Shown here in pieces: positions 7,913 through 15,384 of a stretch of DNA of 64,000 nucleotides. Every line of letters starts with the position of its first letter. The first letter of the stretch is position 1. Origin of the DNA: Kribbella pratensis. GTDB lineage: Bacteria; Actinomycetota; Actinomycetes; Propionibacteriales; Kribbellaceae. A program made the translations under genes and the position numbers. The stretch lies in assembly GCF_004365355.1 (NCBI RefSeq), contig NZ_SODP01000003.1, positions 930,001-994,000 on the forward strand, given 5' to 3'. The notes beneath the pieces are model-generated. The model did not search any database, was not told the DNA's origin, and was given only the letters and a program-made list of their open reading frames with translations.

Positions 7913-9502
7913 GTGGACGGTCCTCCGGTTACCCCCGGCAGGGCCTCCGACCGACGACCACGACGACGACGTGAGGCGGGGACCGTGACGAGCGACGACG
8001 CCGAGCCGACAGTTCCTAACCCGGCGACTGCGGACCCCACCGCGGCCACGCCCACCACCCCTGAGCCGTTCGCCGGTCCTCCTCCTGCAGCTCCTGCCTC
8101 GCCCCAGCAGTCGCCGTTGAGCGCCTTGACCCCGCCGCCGCTCGGAGCCGGAGCGATGCCGCTGCGCACGCCCGGTTCGGACGCGGCGTACCGACAGACC
8201 AACGGCGGCGGGCCGACGAACGGCGGCCGTCCGTCGAACGGCGGCCGGTCCACCACCCAGCGCAGCTTCGGACAGCCGGAGCCGCAGGAGCCCCGCTTCA
8301 CGCCGCTGTACCCGGGTCAGGCCTGGCCGACCGAGCAGCCGCAGTACCGGCCGACGTACGTCCCGCCGCCGCCCGCCGACTGGCATGCGCAGCAGGCCCG
8401 CTCGTACACGACCGAGCCGCCGAAGGTGAACCGCATCGTCACGATCGCGGCGCTGATCGCGGTCATCATCGGTGTGATCGCGGGGGCCGGGGCGGCGACC
8501 GTCGTCGTCGCGCTCGGCGGTGGCAACAATGCCCCGATCGCCGATCAGCCCAACCCGCCGGTCGGCAACGGCGCAGACCCGAAGATCCGCACCGGCTCGG
8601 TCTCCGCCGTCGCCGCCGCATTGCTTCCGAGCGTCGTCCAACTGAAGGTCGACGGCGCGGACAACTCCGAGGCGACCGGCTCCGGCTTCGTCATCGACAA
8701 CGTCGGGCACATCCTGACCAACAACCACGTCGTCGCGGCCGCGGCGACCGGCGGCTCGATCCAGGTCGTGACCAACGGCAACAAGACCGCGACCGCACGG
8801 CTCGTCGGCCGCTCCCCGGCGTACGACCTGGCCGTGGTGCAGGTCGTCGGCATCGACGCGCCGTCGGTGCAGTTCGGCCGGTCCGACCAGGCGGTCGTCG
8901 GGCAGGACGTGGTGGCGATCGGTTCGCCGCTCGGCCTGGCCGGCACGGTCACCTCGGGCATCATCTCGGCAAAGAACAGGCCGGTGACGACCGGCGACGA
9001 CACCGGCCAGGCGTCGTCGTACATCAGCGCGCTGCAGACCGACGCGGCGATCAACCCGGGCAACTCCGGCGGGCCGCTCGTCGACATGAACGCACGGGTG
9101 ATCGGCGTGAACTCCGCGATCGCGACCGTTCCGGGTGCCGGCGAGGGGCAGAGCGGCAGCATCGGGCTCGGATTCGCGATCCCGATCGACCAGGCCCGGC
9201 GGACGGCGCAGCAGCTGATCGCGAACGGCAAGGCGTCGTACCCCGTCATCGGAGCGAGCGTGGACATGTCGTTCGAGGGCGGCGGCCGGGTCAGCGCGGT
9301 GGCCGCCAAATCGCCGGCGGCGCGGGCCGGATTGCGGGTCGGCGACGTGATCACCTCGATCAACAACGAGCCGGTGGACAGCGCGGAGGTGCTGATCGTC
9401 GCGATCCGCACCCACCAGCCGGGCGAGGCCGTGCAGCTCGCGTACGAGCGCGGCGGGCGGTCCCGTACGGTGACCCTGACTCTCGCGCAGCAGATCGGCT
9501 GA
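7913..9502 (+). CDS. htrA: HtrA/DegP-type membrane serine protease with PDZ domain
   Basis: A 529-residue envelope protease and chaperone. A long Pro/Gly/Ala-rich cytoplasmic region (1-170) leads to one membrane span (about 174-202), a trypsin-like domain with triad H272 (LTNNHVVA), D305 (AYDLAVV) and S385 (NPGNSGGPL), and a C-terminal PDZ domain (about 425-525, with AGLRVGDVITSIN). It degrades misfolded exported proteins and is a typical SigE target. The GTG at 7913 is seven bases after the RseB-like stop; an in-frame GTG at 7985, with a purine-rich AGGCGGGG upstream, is an alternative that would remove 24 residues. Fifth in a module ending with tatB. Confidence 0.93.
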   Translation: MDGPPVTPGRASDRRPRRRREAGTVTSDDAEPTVPNPATADPTAATPTTPEPFAGPPPAAPASPQQSPLSALTPPPLGAGAMPLRTPGSDAAYRQTNGGGPTNGGRPSNGGRSTTQRSFGQPEPQEPRFTPLYPGQAWPTEQPQYRPTYVPPPPADWHAQQARSYTTEPPKVNRIVTIAALIAVIIGVIAGAGAATVVVALGGGNNAPIADQPNPPVGNGADPKIRTGSVSAVAAALLPSVVQLKVDGADNSEATGSGFVIDNVGHILTNNHVVAAAATGGSIQVVTNGNKTATARLVGRSPAYDLAVVQVVGIDAPSVQFGRSDQAVVGQDVVAIGSPLGLAGTVTSGIISAKNRPVTTGDDTGQASSYISALQTDAAINPGNSGGPLVDMNARVIGVNSAIATVPGAGEGQSGSIGLGFAIPIDQARRTAQQLIANGKASYPVIGASVDMSFEGGGRVSAVAAKSPAARAGLRVGDVITSINNEPVDSAEVLIVAIRTHQPGEAVQLAYERGGRSRTVTLTLAQQIG

Positions 9503-9564
9503 CCACCCATGACCGGGCTCGATATAGGCTGGTCGACGTCCGTGGAAAGAAGTGAGGTGGGGAC

Positions 9565-9900
9565 ATGTTCGGCATCGGGCCACTCGAGCTGGTCGTGATC
9601 GCGATCGTCGCCGTGCTCGTCTTCGGACCGGACCGGCTGCCGGAGTTCGCGCGGACGGCCGGACGCCTGCTGCGGCAGGTCCGTCAGATGGTGAACAACG
9701 CGCAGAACGATCTCCGCAGCGAGCTCGGCCCGGAGTTCGCCGACCTGGAACTCCAGGACCTGAACCCGAAGAACTTCGTCCGCAAGCACCTGCTCGACCC
9801 GATGGACGAGGACGAGAAGCCGGTCACCGAGTTCACCGACTCCGTGCCCGAGCGCCTCCCGGCCGGCCAGCGCCCGCCGTACGACCCCGAATCCACCTGA
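9565..9900 (+). CDS. tatB: Sec-independent protein translocase TatB
   Basis: A 111-residue TatB. The N-terminal membrane helix MFGIGPLELVVIAIVAVLVF is followed by the FGPDRLPEFAR hinge and a long amphipathic helix. The FGIGPLEL start and the length, longer than TatA with an acidic tail, favour TatB over TatA. It works with TatC to receive folded precursors with twin-arginine signals; one such candidate is the GH144-like enzyme at 35134. Downstream of htrA in the same order as in mycobacteria. Confidence 0.92.
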   Translation: MFGIGPLELVVIAIVAVLVFGPDRLPEFARTAGRLLRQVRQMVNNAQNDLRSELGPEFADLELQDLNPKNFVRKHLLDPMDEDEKPVTEFTDSVPERLPAGQRPPYDPEST

Positions 9901-9903
9901 GGA

Positions 9904-10323
9904 TCACTTCCGGCGGAAGAGCAGGACAGTCGCGACAGCACCGGCTGCCGCGGGCAGGAGCGCGAGGACTCCCCAGAGCGACGTGTAGGGATGCACGCCG
10001 TACTCCGACGCAAGCAGGAGCGTCAAGCCCAGGGACGCCGTGATCAGTGTGGCGACGACGCCCAGGACGGCCGCGATCAGGCGGTGTGAGCGAGCCAGGG
10101 CGGCGACCCCCAGCCAGAGCAGGACGTCAAGAACGGCAACGCCGTACAGCAGGCCATAGAGCGCCGCGGCGGACGCTTGTTTGCCGTGCGACGCATACGC
10201 CGACGTTGCGTGGTCGAGCAGGCTGTGGCTACCCGCCTGGTCGACGATCGTGACCACCGCCAGCAGGACCGAGAGCCCCACCGCGATGAGGGCCGTTCGC
10301 TTTTCAGAAAGTGACTGTCTCAT
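9904..10323 (-). CDS. Small four-helix membrane protein of unknown function
   Basis: A 139-residue protein with four predicted membrane segments (about 9-28, 48-72, 79-104 and 112-135) and a short basic C-terminus (FRRK). No family recognised. It is divergent from a TetR regulator, and direct repeats GTGACT lie in the promoter region between them, so it is probably the regulator's target. Its stop is four bases past the convergent tatB stop. ATG start at 10323. Confidence 0.7.
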   Translation of the reverse strand: MRQSLSEKRTALIAVGLSVLLAVVTIVDQAGSHSLLDHATSAYASHGKQASAAALYGLLYGVAVLDVLLWLGVAALARSHRLIAAVLGVVATLITASLGLTLLLASEYGVHPYTSLWGVLALLPAAAGAVATVLLFRRK

Positions 10324-10396
10324 GCAAGTGACTGTACGAACGTCGGCCGGCGGCCGTCAACCGGTTTAGATAGTGACTTGCTGAAGCGTGTGACTT
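10308..10396. promoter_or_regulatory. Four GTGACT repeats in two 17-bp-spaced pairs
   Basis: GTGACT occurs at 10311, 10328, 10373 and 10390, all in the same direction; each pair is offset by exactly 17 bases. The first pair overlaps the start of the membrane-protein gene, the second precedes the TetR start. They may be regulator binding sites in the divergent promoter region; no palindrome is obvious. Confidence 0.45.
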
Positions 10397-10413
10397 TCTC
10401 GTACGGTGCCGGT

Positions 10414-10995
10414 ATGGCTACCGGTCTGCGGGAACGATGGCGGGTCAAGGCGCGGCGGACGATCCAGGAGCGCGCGCTCGACCTGTTCGACGAGCGCGGG
10501 TTCGACGCGGTGACGATCGAGGAGATCGCCGCCGCGGCCGAGGTGTCGCCGTCGTCGGTCTACCGGTACTTCGGCACCAAGGAGGGCCTGATCGTCGCCG
10601 ACGAGTTCGACACGATGAGCCAGGAGGCGCTCGAGGAGCTCCTCGATGTCGACGACCCAGTCGGCAGCATGATCCAGATCGTCCGCAACTACGAGGCGGC
10701 GCCCGAGGGCTCCGAGCCGATCCCGTGGCGTCGGATCAGGTACTTCTTCAAAGAGCCCTCGGTCCGCACGGCGTTCTGCGCCTCACTCGACCGCGCGAGC
10801 CAGCGGATCGCGCCGATGATGGCGGGCGGACAGCTCACCGAGACCCAGTCCCGTGTCGCCGCGAATGCGTTGGTCTTCGGCTACTTCGCCGCCTTGGAGC
10901 AGTGGTACGTCGACGGCGGAGTCCGACCCGTCGCGCAGTACGTCGAAGAAGGCCTCGAACCGCTCCGCCCGATCTGGTCAGTCGGTCGCGAGTAG
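10414..10995 (+). CDS. TetR/AcrR family transcriptional regulator
   Basis: A 193-residue one-domain repressor. The TetR HTH is at about residues 13-59 (RTIQERALDLFDERGFDAVT, then EEIAAAAEVSPSSVYRYFGT), with a C-terminal all-helical ligand/dimer domain. The usual start of such proteins fits ATG at 10414; a TTG at 10378 in frame would add twelve residues but lies inside a repeat. It faces the four-helix membrane protein gene and probably controls it. The 3' end overlaps the convergent acetyltransferase gene by 18 bases. Confidence 0.9.
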   Translation: MATGLRERWRVKARRTIQERALDLFDERGFDAVTIEEIAAAAEVSPSSVYRYFGTKEGLIVADEFDTMSQEALEELLDVDDPVGSMIQIVRNYEAAPEGSEPIPWRRIRYFFKEPSVRTAFCASLDRASQRIAPMMAGGQLTETQSRVAANALVFGYFAALEQWYVDGGVRPVAQYVEEGLEPLRPIWSVGRE

Positions 10996-12057
10996 GTCGT
11001 AGGTGACCTTGTCGTCGACGTGGCTGGAGATGTGGAAGGCGGCGCGTTCGGTGCCGACGTGGCGGAAGCCGGCCTTCTCTGCGGTACGGCGGGCCGACGC
11101 GTTCGTGCCTGCCGTCCGGATGAAGAGCCGGCGTCCGCCGAACCCTTCCGCGTCGAAGTACCACTGCGCCACTCGCTGGATCGCTTCGGTCATCACGCCG
11201 CGGCCTTGCGCGTCGGGGTGCATCCAGTACCCGAGCTCGGCGTCGCGGACCTCGTCGCGGTGGATGCCGAACATGGTGAGATTCCCCAGCCCCTGGTCGG
11301 TCTCGGCGTCCGCGACGCACCAGTTGAACCGGCGTCCGGCGGCAGCCTGCTCGGCCATGTCCCTCAGCCAGAAGCGTGCGTCCTCCGCGGTGAACGGCTG
11401 CGGGATGAACGGCAGGAAGTGCGCGGTCGCCTGATTCGTCCGTGCTGTGGTGATGCGTGGGATCTCGTCCTCGCGCCACGTCCGCAGCCGCAACCGCGGC
11501 GTCTCCAGGATCGGATGCTCGAGCCATGGGTGGCGTGGCTTTCGCTCGTCGTCCGGCCCGATCCATCCGGTCCACGCGTCGACCCGCTCGCCGCCTTCCT
11601 CTGCCATGTCCGGGATCGTCTCACCCAGCCGGAATCCGGTCGCCCAGGCGACCCGGCGCGACGGCCAGTTCCCGACCCGCGCCCACCAGCGGATGACGTG
11701 GAAACCGCAGGTGGAGAAGCCGAACTCGAGGATCAGTCGCACCGCCCGGCTCATCACCCCGGCGCCGCGGGCCCAGGCCGAGAGGCCGTAGTGCACGCGG
11801 GCGTTGTCGTCGGCATCGGGCTCCAGGGCGACGGTTCCGGCGTACCGGCCCTGGTACTCGATCACGAACATCAGCCGCTCGCGTCGCTTCCAGGCGTCGG
11901 TGATGCCGAAGGTCATCCACCGCCGGGCGTCCTCGGCGGTGCGGTACTGGCCGCCTTCGCGGTTGCGCTCGGCCTGCCCTTCGATGTCGTCGAGTCGGGG
12001 CGCGCGAAGCGTCACCACCCCGTCGGTCAGGACCGGATGCTCAGCAGGAATCGGCAC
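10978..12057 (-). CDS. Tandem GNAT acetyltransferase (two RimJ-like domains)
   Basis: A 359-residue cytoplasmic protein made of two GNAT N-acetyltransferase domains, residues about 8-170 and 182-355. The second carries the acetyl-CoA loop in GYWMHPDAQGRGVMTEAI and the NASARRTAEKAGF motif of the RimJ/RimL branch. The first is a more diverged copy (YGLSAWARGAGVMSRAV), where the Q/R-x-x-G-x-G/A pyrophosphate loop is retained only in part. Whether both halves are active is unclear; the substrate is unknown. It lies 53 bases downstream of mrp on the same strand, possibly at the end of that operon. Confidence 0.85.
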   Translation of the reverse strand: MPIPAEHPVLTDGVVTLRAPRLDDIEGQAERNREGGQYRTAEDARRWMTFGITDAWKRRERLMFVIEYQGRYAGTVALEPDADDNARVHYGLSAWARGAGVMSRAVRLILEFGFSTCGFHVIRWWARVGNWPSRRVAWATGFRLGETIPDMAEEGGERVDAWTGWIGPDDERKPRHPWLEHPILETPRLRLRTWREDEIPRITTARTNQATAHFLPFIPQPFTAEDARFWLRDMAEQAAAGRRFNWCVADAETDQGLGNLTMFGIHRDEVRDAELGYWMHPDAQGRGVMTEAIQRVAQWYFDAEGFGGRRLFIRTAGTNASARRTAEKAGFRHVGTERAAFHISSHVDDKVTYDLLATD

Positions 12058-12110
12058 CCGGCCAAGTCAACACCAACCGATGGCCACGTTCAGCCGGATT
12101 ACCGCGCCGG

Positions 12111-13256
12111 TTATCGCCCGGCGGGGGAGAGGCCGAGTTGGCGCCCGAGCAGGCCGCGGGGCTTGCCGCCGAGGGTTGCCGCGATCTTGTCGAGCACCTG
12201 GGCTGCCGGGGTGTCGGGGTCGGCGCCGACGAGCGGCTGGCCGAGGTCGCCGCCGGCGCGGAGCCGCTCGTCCAGGGGGATCTCGCCCAGGAGCGGGATC
12301 GCGTACCCGAGCCGGGCAGACAGCGTCTCGGCGACACGAGCACCGCCGCCGGAGCCGAAGATCTCGATGCGGTGCTCAGGACCGCAGTGCGGGCACGGCA
12401 GGAACGACATGTTCTCGACCACGCCGGCCACTCGCTGGTGGACCATCTGCGCCATCGTCCCGGCGCGCTCGGCGACCTCCGCGGCAGCTTCCTGCGGCGT
12501 CGTCACCACGATCACCTCGGCGCTGGTCAGCCGCTGGCCGACCGAGATCGCGATGTCACCGGTGCCCGGCGGCAGGTCGAGGAGCAGTACGTCGAGGTCG
12601 CCCCAGTACACATCCGCCAGCATCTGCACAAGCGCCCGGTCCAGGATCGGCCCGCGCCACGCGACGACCTGGTCGCGCTTCGGCTTCAGCATGCCGATCG
12701 AGATCACCTTCACGCCGTGCGCGGGCACCGGCATGATCATGTCGTCCACCGCGGTCGGCCGCTCGTCGGCGACGCCGAACATCGCCGGCACCGAGTGCCC
12801 GTAGATGTCTGCGTCCAGTACGCCGACCGACAGGCCCTGCCGCGCCATCGCGACCGCCAGGTTGACCGTGACCGAGGACTTGCCGACCCCGCCCTTGCCG
12901 GACGCGATCGCGAACACCTTGGTCAGCGAATCCGGCCGCGAGAACGGGATCTCCTTCTCGGCCACACCACCGCGCAACTGCGTCTGCAGGGCCGCCCGCT
13001 GCTCGGCCGACATCACGCCGAGGTCGATCTCGACCCCGGTGACGCCCTCGAGTTTGCTCACCGCGGCCGTGACATCGCGGCGGAGCGTGTCCTTCATCGG
13101 ACAGCCCGCGACGGTCAGCAGAACACGTACGGCGACGACGCCGTCGTCGCGGACGACGACGGACTCGACCATGCCCAGATCCGTGATCGGTTTCTTGATC
13201 TCCGGATCCAGCACGCCACCGAGCGCCGTGGTGACCTGATCAGCAGTGGGAGCCAT
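12111..13256 (-). CDS. mrp: Mrp/NBP35-family iron-sulfur cluster carrier ATPase
   Basis: A 381-residue P-loop ATPase thought to carry Fe-S clusters to apoproteins. The N-terminal DUF59/MIP18 domain (1-90) includes the conserved GCPMKD. The deviant Walker A SGKGGVGKSS is at about 119-128, followed by LLLDLPPGTGD, and the cluster-binding C-P-H-C has C288 and C291 in FLPCPHCG. Length is normal for the family. Mrp lies near the sigE module in mycobacteria too, on the opposite strand, as here. A 77-base gap separates it from pspAB. Confidence 0.93.
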   Translation of the reverse strand: MAPTADQVTTALGGVLDPEIKKPITDLGMVESVVVRDDGVVAVRVLLTVAGCPMKDTLRRDVTAAVSKLEGVTGVEIDLGVMSAEQRAALQTQLRGGVAEKEIPFSRPDSLTKVFAIASGKGGVGKSSVTVNLAVAMARQGLSVGVLDADIYGHSVPAMFGVADERPTAVDDMIMPVPAHGVKVISIGMLKPKRDQVVAWRGPILDRALVQMLADVYWGDLDVLLLDLPPGTGDIAISVGQRLTSAEVIVVTTPQEAAAEVAERAGTMAQMVHQRVAGVVENMSFLPCPHCGPEHRIEIFGSGGGARVAETLSARLGYAIPLLGEIPLDERLRAGGDLGQPLVGADPDTPAAQVLDKIAATLGGKPRGLLGRQLGLSPAGR

Positions 13257-13333
13257 GCCCCAAGGCTACGTGCTCACTCCACCCCGCCCGACCGCGGTCC
13301 ATGTGACGTAGGCCCGGCAAGGCAATCCTTACT

Positions 13334-13897
13334 TCACAGGCCGGGGGCGCCGTAGATCGGGAACCAGCGGGAGAGGTCCTGTTCGAAGTTGAGGTCGGCG
13401 CCGATGACGGACTTGATCTGGAGTTCGGTCGCGTTGTCACGGCGGTCGGTGCCGGCGGGGACGAACGGGTACCAGGTGCCGCGCTTGTAGAGATAGACGA
13501 GGCCTACCGACTGGGTGCCGTTGCTGAAGGCGACCAACGTGCACAGCAGCGCCGAGCCGAAGCCCGCATCGACGAGCGACGTGTTGACCGCATGCAGGTC
13601 GGTGACCAGGGTCTCCAGGTCGTCCGGTGCCGTCTGCCGGACCAACCAGGTGAAGCCGTACGAGTCCGTCGTGCTGGTGAGCTTGCCGTTGTCGAGCGCG
13701 AGGAGCTTGTCGACCTCGTCCCGCAGGGCGGAGAAGCCGCCGCCTTCGGCTGCCTTGAAGCAGACGGAGCCGCTGCCGGTGGGACGGTAGCCGGCCGCGG
13801 TCTCCAAGGTGATCGCGGCCGACGGAACGGAGAACAACTGGTCGAGGTTCGGCGGGACGGCTTTGCTCCGGCCGAGCAAGATATCGAGAAGACCCAT
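13334..13897 (-). CDS. pspAB: PspA-associated protein PspAB
   Basis: A 187-residue protein of the actinobacterial PspAB family. Recognisable are the start MGLLDILLGRSK, the segment YRPTGSGSVCFKA, YLYKRGTWYPF and the conserved C-terminus DLSRWFPIYGAPGL. The ATG at 13897 matches the family start; four bases separate it from the htpX stop, so the two form an operon. The family name comes from association with PspA and a phage-shock-like envelope response; biochemical function is not known. No pspA gene lies in the window. Confidence 0.85.
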   Translation of the reverse strand: MGLLDILLGRSKAVPPNLDQLFSVPSAAITLETAAGYRPTGSGSVCFKAAEGGGFSALRDEVDKLLALDNGKLTSTTDSYGFTWLVRQTAPDDLETLVTDLHAVNTSLVDAGFGSALLCTLVAFSNGTQSVGLVYLYKRGTWYPFVPAGTDRRDNATELQIKSVIGADLNFEQDLSRWFPIYGAPGL

Positions 13898-13901
13898 GGG
13901 C

Positions 13902-14804
13902 CTAAGCTTGCTCGCCCAGCTCACGGGACAGGACACCGAGGCGGTCGAGGCGCTTCTCGAGCGACGGGTGGGTCGAGAACAGCGACGACAGGCTGGCGCC
14001 GGCCTTGCCGGAGATCGCCGGGGCGAAGAAGAAAGCGTTGAACGGCTCGGCCTGGCGCAGGTCGCGTGACGGTATCCGCGCGATGTCCCCGCTGATCTTC
14101 GTCAACGCCGAGGCCAGTGCGGACGGTCGTCCGGTCAGCATCGCGCCGGCCCGGTCGGCCGCCAGTTCGCGATACCGCGACAGTGCGCGGGTCAGCAGGA
14201 ACGAGATCGCGTAGACGGCGATCGACACCGCGATGACCGTGAGCACGATCACTGCCGTGTTCTGGTCGCGGTTGCGACCCAGCCCGCCGTACAGCCCGAA
14301 GCGGGTGATGAGGCCGGCCAGTACGCCGAGGAACGACGCGATCGTCATCACGGCGACATCGCGGTGGGCGACGTGGGAGAGCTCGTGCGACAGCACGCCC
14401 TCGAGCTCGTCCTGGTCGAGCCGGCGCATGATGCCGGTGGTCACGCAGACCACCGCGTTCTTCGGGTTGCGGCCGGTCGCGAAGGCGTTCGGCAGGTCGA
14501 CGTCGGCGATCGCGACGCGCGGCTTCGGCATGTCGGCCAGCGCGCAGAGCCGGTCGATCGTGCCGTGCAGCTCCGGAGCCTCCTCCGGCGTGACGATCCG
14601 GCCGTGCATCGCGTACAACGCGATCCGGTCGGAGAACCAGTACTGCACGAACAGCGCACCGCCCGCGATGACGACCGCCAGCACGGCGCTCTTCGTCAGC
14701 GCGATCAGCAGTGCGACGAAACCGACGTACAGCAGACCGAGCAGGAAGCTGGTGATCAGCATCCGGCTGGACAGCCCGCGGTCAGGCGCGAATCGAGTCT
14801 TCAT
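13902..14804 (-). CDS. htpX: Membrane zinc metalloprotease HtpX
   Basis: A 300-residue M48B protease for quality control of membrane proteins. Two N-terminal membrane spans (about 14-36 and 37-57) precede the zinc motif HELSH (H140, E141, H144); two more hydrophobic stretches follow, and the third zinc ligand is expected in RELAADRAGA. Length is typical. ATG at 14804 has GAGGAAGG before it. It is followed at once by pspAB and preceded by a small inverted repeat that could be an operator. Together with htrA it gives this region two stress proteases. Confidence 0.93.
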   Translation of the reverse strand: MKTRFAPDRGLSSRMLITSFLLGLLYVGFVALLIALTKSAVLAVVIAGGALFVQYWFSDRIALYAMHGRIVTPEEAPELHGTIDRLCALADMPKPRVAIADVDLPNAFATGRNPKNAVVCVTTGIMRRLDQDELEGVLSHELSHVAHRDVAVMTIASFLGVLAGLITRFGLYGGLGRNRDQNTAVIVLTVIAVSIAVYAISFLLTRALSRYRELAADRAGAMLTGRPSALASALTKISGDIARIPSRDLRQAEPFNAFFFAPAISGKAGASLSSLFSTHPSLEKRLDRLGVLSRELGEQA

Positions 14805-14815
14805 CCCACGTCCTT

Positions 14816-14833
14816 CCTCACCTGATAGTGAGG
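14816..14833. promoter_or_regulatory. Small inverted repeat before htpX
   Basis: CCTCAC and GTGAGG (14816-14821, 14828-14833) flank six bases in the 40-base gap between the DUF1003 stop and htpX. The right place for an operator of a stress repressor or a weak attenuator; nothing identifies the binder. Confidence 0.3.
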
Positions 14834-14844
14834 GTAGCTCGGGG

Positions 14845-15384
14845 TCAAACCCGGTCGTCCTCGCGGCTCTTCAGGTCCAGGTCGGCGAGCAGCGAGCGGA
14901 GCTCGGAGCGGAGGAAGTCGCGGGTGGCGACCTCGCCGACGGCCATCCGCAGCGACGCCATCTCACGGGCCAGGAACTCCATGTCCGCGCGGGTCCGGGC
15001 GTCGACGTCGCGGTCGCGCTCGTACTGCACCCGGTCGCGGGCCTCCTGCCGGTTCTGGGCGAGCAAGATCAGCGGAGCGGCGTACGACGCCTGCAGGCTG
15101 AGCGCCAGCGTGAGGAAGATGAACGGGTACTGGTCGAACCGCAGGTTCGCCGGGGCGAAGATGTTCCAGCCGACCCAGAACAGGATCGTCGCGGTCATGT
15201 AGACCAGGAACTGCCCGGTGCCGAGGAAGCGGGCGATCCGCTCGGACAGGCGCCCGAACGCGTCCGCGTCGTACGTCGGCCGCGGCACGAACGTCCGCCG
15301 CCAGTCCCGCGGTATGTCGAGCCGCGTCGTCGTACCGCGGAACAGCCGGCGCTCGTCAGAGGACCGGCGGTCGTCACGAGGCAT
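14845..15384 (-). CDS. DUF1003 family membrane protein
   Basis: A 179-residue membrane protein. After an Arg-rich N-terminus come two membrane spans (about 57-77, GQFLVYMTATILFWVGW, and 87-110), then a charged, coiled-coil-like C-terminus. The pattern is that of DUF1003, function unknown. ATG at 15384 is chosen because AGGAGGAGG stands before it; it overlaps the 3' end of the upstream MgtE_N/CBS gene by eleven bases, so the two are coupled. The pairing MgtE_N/CBS plus DUF1003 recurs in mycobacteria next to mrp. Confidence 0.87.
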   Translation of the reverse strand: MPRDDRRSSDERRLFRGTTTRLDIPRDWRRTFVPRPTYDADAFGRLSERIARFLGTGQFLVYMTATILFWVGWNIFAPANLRFDQYPFIFLTLALSLQASYAAPLILLAQNRQEARDRVQYERDRDVDARTRADMEFLAREMASLRMAVGEVATRDFLRSELRSLLADLDLKSREDDRV

